Shown here: positions 28,940 through 36,953 of the stretch, piece by piece
Layout: each line of letters begins with the position of its first letter
Numbering within the stretch: the stretch's first letter is position 1
Origin: Nannocystis exedens
Lineage (GTDB): Bacteria > Myxococcota_A > Polyangia > Polyangiales > Polyangiaceae
Direction: 5' to 3'
DNA: 64,000 nucleotides
Assembly (NCBI GenBank): GCA_945861885.1
Contig: CAMAVR010000008.1
Location: forward strand, 22,994 to 86,993
Notes under the pieces: model-generated
What the model was told of the DNA's origin: nothing
Database searches by the model: none
Seen by the model: the letters and a program-made list of their open reading frames with translations, nothing else
Program-made: the position numbers and the translations under genes

Positions 28940-29604
28940 AATAGCCCGCTCTCGAGCATCGACACGTAGCCATCACGCGCGACAACGATGTGGTCGAGAA
29001 GCGGCGCGCCGACAATCGACGCGGCGCGCGCGAGCTGATCGGTAAACTCGATGTCATCGGCGCTCGGTGTCGGGTCGCCGCTTGGATGATTGTGCGCGAG
29101 GATAAACGCGCTTGCCCCTTCGCGAAGCGCGATGCGCAGCGGGTCGCGCTTGGCGACGTGAAGACCGTGTAAACCGCCGCTTGCGACACGCCTTGCCGCT
29201 CGCAATTTATTTCGCCCATCGAGCGCGAGGAGCCACAACTCTTCGTGATCGAGCGACGCGATCCGCGGACGCGCCCACCCGTCGACGGCGCGGCTCCGCG
29301 GAAACTCGGCCGTCGCTCCGCGCATCTGCTCGATTGCGACGCGGCGACCGAGCTCCATCGCTGCGGCGAGACGCCCCCCTTTTGCGCAGCCGATCCCGCC
29401 GCGGGACGCGAGGCCGCCGATGCCGACCCGCGCGAGGCCGCCTAGGCCGCCGCACTCATCGAGCAGTGTCGACGCCATGACATGCACCGATTGGCGCGCG
29501 TCGCCGGTGCCGAGCACCAGCGCGATAAGCTCGGCATCACCGAGCGCCTCTATCCCCTGTTCAATCGCCCGCTCGCGCGGACCTGCTGTTATTGCAAAGG
29601 TCAT
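28915..29604 (-). CDS. radC: RadC family JAB-domain protein
   Basis: The 229-aa protein has an N-terminal helix-hairpin-helix-like region (GPRERAIEQGIEALGDAELIALVLGTG) and a C-terminal JAMM metallo-domain with HNHPSGDPTPSADD, the H-x-H-x7-S-x2-D metal motif. The family was once thought to act in DNA repair; its real role is unsettled. I chose the ATG at 29604, which gives the usual RadC length. A longer frame to 29970 would read through the palindrome cluster and the start of the next gene. It converges with and overlaps the transglycosylase gene, and diverges from the large lipoprotein gene. Confidence 0.93.
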   Translation of the reverse strand: MTFAITAGPRERAIEQGIEALGDAELIALVLGTGDARQSVHVMASTLLDECGGLGGLARVGIGGLASRGGIGCAKGGRLAAAMELGRRVAIEQMRGATAEFPRSRAVDGWARPRIASLDHEELWLLALDGRNKLRAARRVASGGLHGLHVAKRDPLRIALREGASAFILAHNHPSGDPTPSADDIEFTDQLARAASIVGAPLLDHIVVARDGYVSMLESGLFHRTKGGA

Positions 29605-29676
29605 AGTAGGCGTCACTAGAGCAACACGGATGCCAACGCGATTTCGCGATTTTACCGTGTTTTTTCGGCTCGCAAA

Positions 29677-29830
29677 CTGTCCTGGACGTCCAGGGGGGTG
29701 TCCCGGACAGGCGGCGACCTCGACCTCAACATCGATCCTCGCGATCGGAGATCGGAGGTCGCTATCGATCCTCGCCGTCGATCCTCCCGGGCAGTTGCAC
29801 TGCAACTTCACCGTGCTACCGATTTGGGCC
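29677..29830. promoter_or_regulatory. Palindrome cluster in the radC/lipoprotein divergent intergenic region
   Basis: In this 281-base divergent gap I see a perfect 14-base palindrome CCTGGACGTCCAGG (29681-29694) nested in a CTGTCC...GGACAG inverted repeat (29677-29710), then several CGATC and CCTCG units. A perfect AGTTGCA-C-TGCAACT dyad lies at 29793-29807, with another GTTGCG...CTGCAAC nearby. The dyads have the size of operator sites for a dimeric regulator. The CGAC repeats resemble those before the pilin operon. Confidence 0.45.
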
Positions 29831-29885
29831 GCCGTTGCGACACTGCAACGACGTCCGGTTTTGCAAAGCTCAGCATCTGCACTGG

Positions 29886-32372
29886 ATGGAAAAAATGAAT
29901 AGAGGCTTCTTGACTCCGCGTGCTGTCGGTCTTTTTCTGGCGTGCCAGTCGGTTCTCGCGTGCGGTCCACACAACTCGGCAGAGTTCGAGTCGACCGCCT
30001 CCGTCGCTTCCGAGGTGAAGGGCGATAGGCGAGGCAAACAAGCGGCCGCAGCAGCAGCCTCCCCTAGCCCCGCTCCCGAAATGGCGGCCGAAGACATCGC
30101 CGCGTTGTTGGTCGAAATCGCAACTCAGGCGCGCGCGGAAAAGTTGTTGATACAAGCGACCCCCGAGGTTCTGCGCACCAACGTCGCTGCGTCTAAAATC
30201 GATCGCGACAGATTGCGCCATGCCGCGCAGCACCTGCCGGAATTTTTCTATTCGCGTGCCGCGAAACGCTTCAAAGGCGACAAATGGGCAACACGCGAGC
30301 TGTTTCGGACTGACGCACAGGGCGATGAGCTGCGGCGCATGTTCATTGATCTCGCGTACGTAACGCCCGATCTTCTTCTGTCATTTGCAAACGCAGAAGT
30401 GTTGGAGCTCGCTGTCCTTTCGTCAACGGAAGCGTTTCGCGCCGCGAGCAAAGGAGAGCGCGACCGCCAACTCGCTGAGCAACTCACAAAGATCTTTTTG
30501 TTTGTCGACGAAGCGCTCACCTTCCGCACCGCAATGGTACCGAGCGATCGTTCACGCCTCGAAGAAGGCGCATGGGGCGTCATCGACGGCAGAATGTTCA
30601 CCCGACAGACGATCGACCGCGTCTATATCGCGGCGCTTGGTGCTTCGTTGCTCCCGCGCCTGCAGATCGCTCTTCCAGGCGGGGCGATCGAACAGCGGCG
30701 GCTTCTCACTCCCCACCGAAAAAGCATGGGGGACATCGTCGCTCTGCTAGCGCCAGCTGAGATTGAAGCGACGAAATTTAGAGAGTTTGGGGATGACGAA
30801 AAGCGCCTCTTCCGCGCGAGATGTCATGCGTCCACGCTTTATTGGGGCGCGGTCATTCACGATCCAAGCAAAACGGAAATGCTCGCCGACGTATCTGCGC
30901 GACTGGATAGCCACTTCGCAGTGACCCTTCAGGGCGGCAGCGCGCTAAAAGCGCCGCTCCGAGGGATCATGCTGGCGCAGATTGCCACGCTCTCTTGCGC
31001 CGAATCGGCAATCGCACAGACAGAAGGTCCGCTCCCGAGCATCGGCGTCTGCACGCGCCTCGTCGATCTTTTTGAGATCCTCGATGCAAAAGCGCGAGGT
31101 CTTTCCGCTCCCGCGGCAGACGTTCCAGACATGACGGCTGATAGCTTATGGGCAGCCGAAGCGATCTCGGATTTCGATAGGTCTGAAGGCGAGTGGCTGC
31201 TTACGCGCTACCGTGCGACGCCCGCGGCGACGCCTCGTTCGCTTCATGAGTTGAAGCGTCAGGTGGAGGCGTTGAGGGCTCGCAAGGCGCAGCTGGACGC
31301 CGCGGCGAAGGCGGCCGCGGATCAACAGGAGGCAACCAGAGCTGAAACTGAAAGAAGCCTGATCGCCGATGAAAGGCTGGAGCGCGCGGAGAGAGCTCGG
31401 ACTCGTGAGGACGCACGCGCAGCCGAACGTGCTGAAGAGGCCGCGCACAAGGCGCGCGATGACGCGCGTAAGGCGCGACGCGAGATGCACTTGCAGCAAG
31501 AGTCTACGCTGTTCCAGCGCACCGTCTTTAGCTCAACTGTGCCAGCTCAGCCGGACGCGCCTCCTCCAGCTTGGAAGTACTCGCAAGACCAAGCGATGTT
31601 GGCGATTGCACAAAACGACTTCGGTGCTGCTGTGTTCTTTTACGAGCAGAGCATTCTCGCACTTCAACAAGCCAGCCATGGTCTCGACCAGCTTCGCGTC
31701 TATCTTGGGGCGGCAGAATGCTACCTCATGCACTACAAATATCTCATGTCGGTGCAGAAAATGGCGCCGATCGTTGAGAGCATGAGGAGCGAAATCGAAA
31801 CGTGGGAGGCTTCGCAGAGGTGGACCGGGCCATTTGAAGAGCTCGACGACCGCTTGTGGGCGCTGGATACATTGGCGACCGACCTTGCGAACGTCTATCC
31901 GCTTCAGAGAGCGCTCGAGCTCTACCGCATCGCCGGCGGCTACCCGCAGACGCTTTGGACGCAGCTGCCAGGCTTGGACATGATCCTCGAAAGCCATGCG
32001 ATGCTACTCGACAGCCCCGCGCAGTTTGACGAGTGGAACCGAGTCGCAACGAAATGGTGGAGGTTCCGAGGCGAGTTCATTGGCTCGGCACGCAAAGCTC
32101 GCGAAGCCAAAGAAGGCAAGCGGCGCTATCAAGGGGAGCCACAGGAGAAGCGTGACCTGCCAGTTCTAGATTCGCTCTCGTACACCGCTCAGATTGCCGA
32201 AGAACTTGACGGCCTCCGCGCAACCAGAAGGAGCATGATGGAAGGCGTAGCGCACCCGCCGGCATCGACCCACGAGACAGCAGCGGCGGCGGCTGCAGAT
32301 CCGTCGACCCAAGAACAGTCGGCGGCACCCCGCGCGATCCAACCGATGCTGACGCCGGGGAACAAAGACTAG
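29886..32372 (+). CDS. Large lipoprotein of unknown function with central coiled coil
   Basis: The ~828-aa product has a lipoprotein signal ending in SVLACG within the first 30 residues; a second ATG at 29895 is equally possible. An Ala-rich linker follows, then a helical region to about residue 440, and a very charged coiled coil (about 450-540, with runs of Ala, Glu and Arg such as RERAERARTREDARAAERAE-like heptads). A C-terminal helical domain with a TPR-like look (QDQAMLAIAQNDFGAAVFFYEQ) comes last. I do not recognise a family. The protein resembles envelope scaffold proteins. It ends directly at palindromic repeat family A copy 3, which separates it from the convergent Cys-rich lipoprotein gene. 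Confidence 0.72.
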   Translation: MEKMNRGFLTPRAVGLFLACQSVLACGPHNSAEFESTASVASEVKGDRRGKQAAAAAASPSPAPEMAAEDIAALLVEIATQARAEKLLIQATPEVLRTNVAASKIDRDRLRHAAQHLPEFFYSRAAKRFKGDKWATRELFRTDAQGDELRRMFIDLAYVTPDLLLSFANAEVLELAVLSSTEAFRAASKGERDRQLAEQLTKIFLFVDEALTFRTAMVPSDRSRLEEGAWGVIDGRMFTRQTIDRVYIAALGASLLPRLQIALPGGAIEQRRLLTPHRKSMGDIVALLAPAEIEATKFREFGDDEKRLFRARCHASTLYWGAVIHDPSKTEMLADVSARLDSHFAVTLQGGSALKAPLRGIMLAQIATLSCAESAIAQTEGPLPSIGVCTRLVDLFEILDAKARGLSAPAADVPDMTADSLWAAEAISDFDRSEGEWLLTRYRATPAATPRSLHELKRQVEALRARKAQLDAAAKAAADQQEATRAETERSLIADERLERAERARTREDARAAERAEEAAHKARDDARKARREMHLQQESTLFQRTVFSSTVPAQPDAPPPAWKYSQDQAMLAIAQNDFGAAVFFYEQSILALQQASHGLDQLRVYLGAAECYLMHYKYLMSVQKMAPIVESMRSEIETWEASQRWTGPFEELDDRLWALDTLATDLANVYPLQRALELYRIAGGYPQTLWTQLPGLDMILESHAMLLDSPAQFDEWNRVATKWWRFRGEFIGSARKAREAKEGKRRYQGEPQEKRDLPVLDSLSYTAQIAEELDGLRATRRSMMEGVAHPPASTHETAAAAAADPSTQEQSAAPRAIQPMLTPGNKD

Positions 32373-32517
32373 GGCCTGATCTTATATTCGGTCCGTAAAC
32401 GTGCCCGTGCCCGTAAACGTGCCCGGTTTCTTCTTTTCTGGGAGCAGAGCAGAAAAAGCCGGGCACGTTTACGGGCACGTTTACGGGCACGGGCTGAATA
32501 TGAGATCACGCCCCTTG
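32372..32517. repeat. Long palindromic repeat, family A copy 3
   Basis: It begins at the last base of the lipoprotein stop codon with GGGCCTGATCTTATATTCGG and carries GTAAACGTGCCC units in the left arm. The loop holds TTCTTTTCTGGGAGCAGAGCAG, and it closes GAATATGAGATC before the stop of the convergent gene. The sequence is almost the reverse complement of copy 2 at 21176-21329, including the loop. It probably acts as a bidirectional terminator. Confidence 0.92.
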
Positions 32518-32523
32518 AGTTGA

Positions 32524-33441
32524 TCACTCAGCGCTGCCCCCGATGCATGTCCCCACGTTTGAACTCTTAAACAGCGCTGGATTCGGCTCGCACGTCTCCC
32601 CTTGGCCAGAGCATGGCGCGCTGCTGGGGATGCTCGCGTCGCACAGCGCGTAGCACTTTCGGTAGCCGGCGTGCCCCACGCACACGTGATTTGCGGCACA
32701 ATTTGACGCTTCGCAGCTCTGTCCCGCGCCTGCCAACCCCGTGAGAACGCAGCTTGTCTCGCCGCGTGAATCGACGACGGTGCACGTTTCGTTTGCGGCG
32801 CACGCGTTTGGGCCGAGATGCGACCCTAGCAGCCTGCAATCCCGAACCGGCGAGCAGACCGGAACGGTGAGCGAAAGCGATGCGAAGTCGGCCGCGGGCT
32901 GAACATCGCAAAAATACCCTTCACCGCACGGCGAGTTGTTGCGCTCGCAGCAGTAGTGCCGGCACACGCCTGGCGACCCGACGCAATCGTACCCCGGTGC
33001 GCACTGGGCGCTCGTTCTGCACGATCCGCCATCACCGCGACTCCCGGCAGGAACGCATGCGAGAACCGGCGCGCCTGAATGATCGCGCAGCGTCAACCGG
33101 ATGCGGCAAGCTTGTCGCGGCGCGACGACCCCTTCGGCGCCATCGGCTGCACAACGCCCGCCGGTCGCGTCGTCGGGATCGCACTCATGTGGCGCGATCG
33201 CGCAAAGCGGGCTTACCGATGTGTCGAACGGGATCGCCGGACGCGGTAGAGCAAACGCCGGCGATGCGCCCGCGGGCGGCGCCTCGGGCGCGGCCTGCCC
33301 TGCCCCGGCGCCTAGAGAAGGGCGACTCGGGCGCGCGCTTTCGCCATCAAACGCCAGCGGATCGGCACACGCCGAAACCGCGGCTGATGCGAGAAGCATC
33401 CCGAGTAGAAAAAACTGTCGCGCTTGAAGTTGAACTGTCAT
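32524..33441 (-). CDS. Cys-rich lipoprotein
   Basis: The 305-aa protein starts at 33441 with a signal ending in AVSACA, a good lipobox. The N-terminal ~90 residues are Ala/Pro-rich. The rest has more than twenty Cys residues in short knots (GSCRTSAQCAPGYDCVG, HYCCERNNSPCGEGYFC, NETCTVVDSRGETSC, SCEASNCAANHVC, CDASIPSSAPCSGQGETC). These resemble the small disulfide repeats in many myxobacterial surface lipoproteins, and those at the N-terminus of the Pal-like protein at 15569. It is probably a cell-surface protein; no enzymatic site is seen. It is divergent from the minor pilin operon, with 260 bases between. Confidence 0.75.
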   Translation of the reverse strand: MTVQLQARQFFLLGMLLASAAVSACADPLAFDGESARPSRPSLGAGAGQAAPEAPPAGASPAFALPRPAIPFDTSVSPLCAIAPHECDPDDATGGRCAADGAEGVVAPRQACRIRLTLRDHSGAPVLACVPAGSRGDGGSCRTSAQCAPGYDCVGSPGVCRHYCCERNNSPCGEGYFCDVQPAADFASLSLTVPVCSPVRDCRLLGSHLGPNACAANETCTVVDSRGETSCVLTGLAGAGQSCEASNCAANHVCVGHAGYRKCYALCDASIPSSAPCSGQGETCEPNPALFKSSNVGTCIGGSAE

Positions 33442-33624
33442 CCGCTCTATAACCACTCTCCGCGCCGCGAGGTCGGCAATTGGGCACATACACATCGCGT
33501 GCCGCGCGGAGTGGCCGCCGAATGAAGCCGAAAATCGCGTTCGAGTAAACACGGGCGTCACACCACCGTGACATTTGCGTCACATGGCGGACCGCGCGTG
33601 TCGCACCTTGTGCGAGGAGCCCGT

Positions 33625-33697
33625 TCGACCTCGACCTCGACCTCGACCCGCGGTAGTCTTTGCGGCGCAAAGGCGGCGCAAAGCCGCGGGGGGGGTG
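33625..33697 (+). promoter_or_regulatory. Leader hairpin and G-rich ribosome site of the minor pilin operon
   Basis: A tandem CGACCT run (33625-33646) leads into CCCGCGG (33647-33653), which pairs with CCGCGGG (33684-33690). Inside it, CTTTGCGGCGCAAAG forms a second stem. The outer 3' arm abuts the GGGGGGTGA ribosome site of the TTG-started first gene, so folding could hide or expose it. The remaining ~180 bases of this gap show no further clear structure. Confidence 0.45.
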
Positions 33698-33701
33698 ACC
33701 G

Positions 33702-34328
33702 TTGGGGCTGAAGCGCGGCTTCACGCTCGTGGAGCTTATGATCGCCGTCGCCGTCATTGGGATTTTGGCCATCATCGCCATCCCTTCGATGGGACGCGCG
33801 AACAGAGACGCTGCGACGTTCGCGAGCGCTGTTCAGCTCAGCGACCTTTTTCGCGAGGCGCGCGCTCGCGCCATTGGGCGCAATGCTGCGATGCTTGTAC
33901 GAATGCAAGCCGACGGTCGGTACGTCCTGCTCGAGCCGGCAGGCCTGGCGACCGATCCTCGCGGCCCCACTTCGTCTTGCGGAGCACCGACAAGCTGGGC
34001 CAATGCTCGCGCGATTCACGCGGTGCAGGTCGACGCCCAGTTCGCCGGCGGGGAACAGATCGTCTCGGTGATTCGTGACGTTAACCCACGTGTCCTTCGC
34101 GATATGGCGTGCGCTTGCTTCACGTCGCTCGGCCGCACCTACTTTGGCGACTGCCCCGCCGGCGACCAACAGTTCTTCAACGGACCTCCGCTCGCTGGAG
34201 CGTTTTCGATCGTTGTGAACCGCCAAGATGCGCACGACGCCCCAGTCGGTCTCTTTCGCATTGTTGCGGTCCCACCGTCAGGCGTCTCACGTGTTCGATC
34301 GTCCGCCACTATCGGTGAAGGGGCATGA
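33702..34328 (+). CDS. Type IV minor pilin, FimT/GspH-like
   Basis: The 208-aa protein has a type III signal sequence: a short basic leader (GLKRG) then FTLVELMIAVAVIGILAIIAIPSMGRA. Cleavage falls after Gly, with Phe at +1 and Glu at +5 as in pilins read by PilD-type peptidases. The rest is a soluble beta domain with a few Cys. The first codon is TTG, placed 5 bases after a strong GGGGGGTGA site; no ATG is available before the leader. It is the first of five overlapping genes (FimT, PilV, PilW, PilX, PilY1 type) that make the tip or priming complex of type IV pili. Confidence 0.88.
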   Translation: MGLKRGFTLVELMIAVAVIGILAIIAIPSMGRANRDAATFASAVQLSDLFREARARAIGRNAAMLVRMQADGRYVLLEPAGLATDPRGPTSSCGAPTSWANARAIHAVQVDAQFAGGEQIVSVIRDVNPRVLRDMACACFTSLGRTYFGDCPAGDQQFFNGPPLAGAFSIVVNRQDAHDAPVGLFRIVAVPPSGVSRVRSSATIGEGA

Positions 34329-34912
34329 TGCGTGCGGCTCGCCACACGCGGGGCTACTCGCTGGTCGAAGTGATGATGGCGCTGATCATGCTGACGATCG
34401 GCTGCGTCGGCGTCGCAGCACTTGCAACTACCGTTGTTCTCGCGAATCAAGATGTGCGCGACTTCGACATGGCGACAGGGTTCGCGCGGGCGTGGATGGA
34501 CCGCCTCCAGGCGTACAGCATGGTGTGGCCCCCATCGCTCCCGCCCCCTGCGGAACCGACGGCGTTCCCTACGATGGCACTTGGAGTGATGCCTGGGGCG
34601 GGATGGCAAGCGCCGACAACCGCCGGTTCGCTCACGCGCGGAATCGACCCCATTGGCACCCCCATTCAACCCGATGCGGCCGATCGAACACCCCACTATT
34701 GCGCGCAAATTTCGCTCCAAGCGGGCCCCAACGACCGCCTGCTTGTCGCTCGCGTTCGAGTCATCTGGCGACGTACAACACTTGCCGCTCCAAACCCAAT
34801 CGCAGCGGCACCCAACTGGTGTCAAACATCACTCAACGACGCGACAAACAATCCGCAAAGATACCGCGCCGTTTACTTGAGCAGTCTACTTCGTCAGAAC
34901 ACCGCGCCATGA
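34325..34912 (+). CDS. pilV: Type IV minor pilin, PilV-like
   Basis: The 195-aa protein has the class III leader MMRAARHTRG followed by YSLVEVMMALIMLTIGCVGV, with Glu at +5 after the cleavable Gly. The rest is typical of PilV: a helical stalk, then a beta-rich head with Cys pairs. The start overlaps the stop of the FimT-like gene (ATGA), and its own stop overlaps the next start the same way, so the operon is translationally coupled. It is inferred to prime pilus assembly and sit at the pilus tip with the PilW, PilX and PilY1 proteins. Confidence 0.87.
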   Translation: MMRAARHTRGYSLVEVMMALIMLTIGCVGVAALATTVVLANQDVRDFDMATGFARAWMDRLQAYSMVWPPSLPPPAEPTAFPTMALGVMPGAGWQAPTTAGSLTRGIDPIGTPIQPDAADRTPHYCAQISLQAGPNDRLLVARVRVIWRRTTLAAPNPIAAAPNWCQTSLNDATNNPQRYRAVYLSSLLRQNTAP

Positions 34913-36243
34913 GACATCGATACTTCGAAGAGCAGCGCGGCTTTACGTTGATCGAAATCACGGTCGCGCTTGTCGCCGGGCTTTTCGTGGCGATGGCATT
35001 GATGACGCTCGCAAAAGAGCTCGGAGCGTCATTTCAAGAAGAGACGCGCGTCGCATCGACTGAATCGGCGCTTCGCGCGGGGATTAATCGCCTTCGCTCG
35101 GACCTCCAGCGCACAAGCTTCATGAGCACCGGAAACATTCGCGACGACGTGGAGATCGCGAGAGACGCAACAAGCCGCATGCAGCTCGGCCCCCTGGCAG
35201 AGGAGTACCATGGGCTTCGAGCGCTCGCCGGACTTCATCTGATGCCTGGCGCTGAGCTGCCGCTATCGAACATCAACCGCATCGCTCCCGATTCGCTCGT
35301 CATCGGCGGCAACTTCACGACGACCGATGTTTTTCCGGTCGAAGATTTCACGCGGTCGGCCCGATGCGACGAATTCATCCTGTGGGGCAGTTCACCCGCG
35401 ATCGCACGCGCCACCGCTGGGCTCGCCACCGCCCCCGAACGAGTTCGCGCCCTGAATCAACTGTTTCAACCCGCAGGAGAAAACGCGCAGTTTCTCGTGC
35501 GATTCACCGATCGACACGGCCTCAGCGTCTACGTCCCGACCTGCCGAGAGATGCCGGCCATCGAATACAACGGCGCCCAACAATTCGTCTTGCGAGTCAC
35601 CGCCGGCATGATGCTCGACACGGTGCAGACCGACGGGCACGGCGGATGGAGCGGGCAGGAGATCCGCGAGGCGAGCGTCAATCCTGTGCAGATCGTTCAA
35701 TGGATCATTCAATCATGGGACCAGCTTTCGGGCAACGAACAGGCGGCATACGCGGTCCTCGGCGTCGCGGTTGAACGCCCTACAAAATACTATCTAATGA
35801 GGCGCTACTTGAACCTGCGCGACGGCCTAACCGGCGTCGGCATCGGCGAACTGATCTCCGAATTCGCAGTCGACCTACGCTTTTCGTTCACCGTCGATCG
35901 TTCAAACGGAGGCGGGCGGCCGATTCTTGACGTGTTTGATTTTGACGAGGTACGCGGCGATCAAAACAACGCGAACTGGGCTGGCAGAATTGACGGCCGC
36001 GCGGGCGTACCGAACATGCAGCCGCCTGGTCCTCAGCGCATTCGGTCGGTCAAAGTGCGACTGTCAGTTCGTGCGGCGCTCGCCGACAGATCCGCCGACC
36101 TCGGCGTTAACACCCCGCGCGACGGACACGTTCGCTACTGCCTCAACGTCGATGGTTGCCGACCGGGATGGCTAGAGTGGGCGCGCGTGCGAAACGTGAT
36201 GACCGAAGTCGCGCTACCGAACCAAGCGCATTTTTTTTACTAA
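34909..36243 (+). CDS. pilW: Type IV minor pilin, PilW-like
   Basis: The start at 34909 overlaps the PilV stop (ATGA) and gives MRHRYFEEQRG, then FTLIEITVALVAGLFVAMAL, a proper prepilin leader and N-terminal helix with Glu at +5. The protein is 444 aa, somewhat longer than common PilW. A long soluble region follows with few Cys and a C-terminal segment (SVKVRLSVRAALADRS) typical of PilW-type minor pilins. A longer frame upstream to 34228 only covers the previous genes. It works with its operon partners in pilus initiation and adhesion. Confidence 0.87.
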   Translation: MRHRYFEEQRGFTLIEITVALVAGLFVAMALMTLAKELGASFQEETRVASTESALRAGINRLRSDLQRTSFMSTGNIRDDVEIARDATSRMQLGPLAEEYHGLRALAGLHLMPGAELPLSNINRIAPDSLVIGGNFTTTDVFPVEDFTRSARCDEFILWGSSPAIARATAGLATAPERVRALNQLFQPAGENAQFLVRFTDRHGLSVYVPTCREMPAIEYNGAQQFVLRVTAGMMLDTVQTDGHGGWSGQEIREASVNPVQIVQWIIQSWDQLSGNEQAAYAVLGVAVERPTKYYLMRRYLNLRDGLTGVGIGELISEFAVDLRFSFTVDRSNGGGRPILDVFDFDEVRGDQNNANWAGRIDGRAGVPNMQPPGPQRIRSVKVRLSVRAALADRSADLGVNTPRDGHVRYCLNVDGCRPGWLEWARVRNVMTEVALPNQAHFFY

Positions 36244-36254
36244 GTGGCAATTCA

Positions 36255-36953
36255 ATGACAAAAATGCCTCGATTTACCCCGAATTTAGCGACGTTACCGG
36301 CACATCGAGGCGATCGCGCCGTGCGCAAAAATCAGCGAGGCGCCGTCGCCTTTATCGTCGCGATGACACTCGCGATGCTGGCGACAATCGGCATCTACGC
36401 GCTCAACGCCGCATCGAATGAAGTTGCGGCGGTCGGCGACGAACGGCAAGCGGCGCAGACCGAATATGTCGCGGAGCAAGGGGTGCTCGCGGGGATCGAA
36501 TCGCTAAACGTCCAGACGCTGCGCGCGCAAAAAGCGAAGCTTCGCGACCCGGCTCAATCGGACCATCAAGACGGCCATCTATGCGTGACGCTCGAGGGGG
36601 TTCCGGTAGGCTCGCCCCAAAGCGGATGCGCCCGGATCCTTGAAGCGGATCTCCAGGTGCTCGATCGCAACAATGTGCCGGGGCCGCCCGAAAATGCGCC
36701 GGTCGCGCGCCTCGGCTCGGAAGCTTCGCCAACTGTCCCCGAGGGTCGGTACATCGTGGAATTAACCGAACCGTCAACGTCGCGCTTGAGCATCGGCAAC
36801 AGCGACCCGAACATTTGCTCGCTGCGCTTGACCGTCGCCGCGATTGGGCAAGTCGCAAAATCTGGAGTTGGCGACGCCGACCGACGCGCGAGTCTTTCCG
36901 AAACGGTGTCGCGAAGCCGCGTCACGTTCGACTCCGTCCCGTGTGAATTGTGA
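36255..36953 (+). CDS. pilX: Type IV pilus assembly protein, PilX-like
   Basis: The 232-aa protein has a basic leader of ~29 residues with NQRGAV, then a hydrophobic stalk (AFIVAMTLAMLATIGIYALN), and a small soluble domain with one Cys pair. As in other PilX proteins the +5 Glu of true pilins is lacking, and the leader is longer than usual. Its position between PilW-like and PilY1 genes is the canonical one for PilX. The 3' end overlaps the PilY1 start (GTGATG). The ATG at 36255, 11 bases after the PilW stop, is preferred over the frame's upstream extension. Confidence 0.8.
   Translation: MTKMPRFTPNLATLPAHRGDRAVRKNQRGAVAFIVAMTLAMLATIGIYALNAASNEVAAVGDERQAAQTEYVAEQGVLAGIESLNVQTLRAQKAKLRDPAQSDHQDGHLCVTLEGVPVGSPQSGCARILEADLQVLDRNNVPGPPENAPVARLGSEASPTVPEGRYIVELTEPSTSRLSIGNSDPNICSLRLTVAAIGQVAKSGVGDADRRASLSETVSRSRVTFDSVPCEL

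Noticed and set aside
29605-29970. Longer RadC with 122 extra N-terminal residues
   Set aside because: The added part is read through the dyad cluster and the start of the divergent lipoprotein gene and exceeds the usual RadC length.
34228-34908. Longer start for the PilW-like gene
   Set aside because: The added part covers the FimT and PilV genes in another frame and would bury the prepilin leader.
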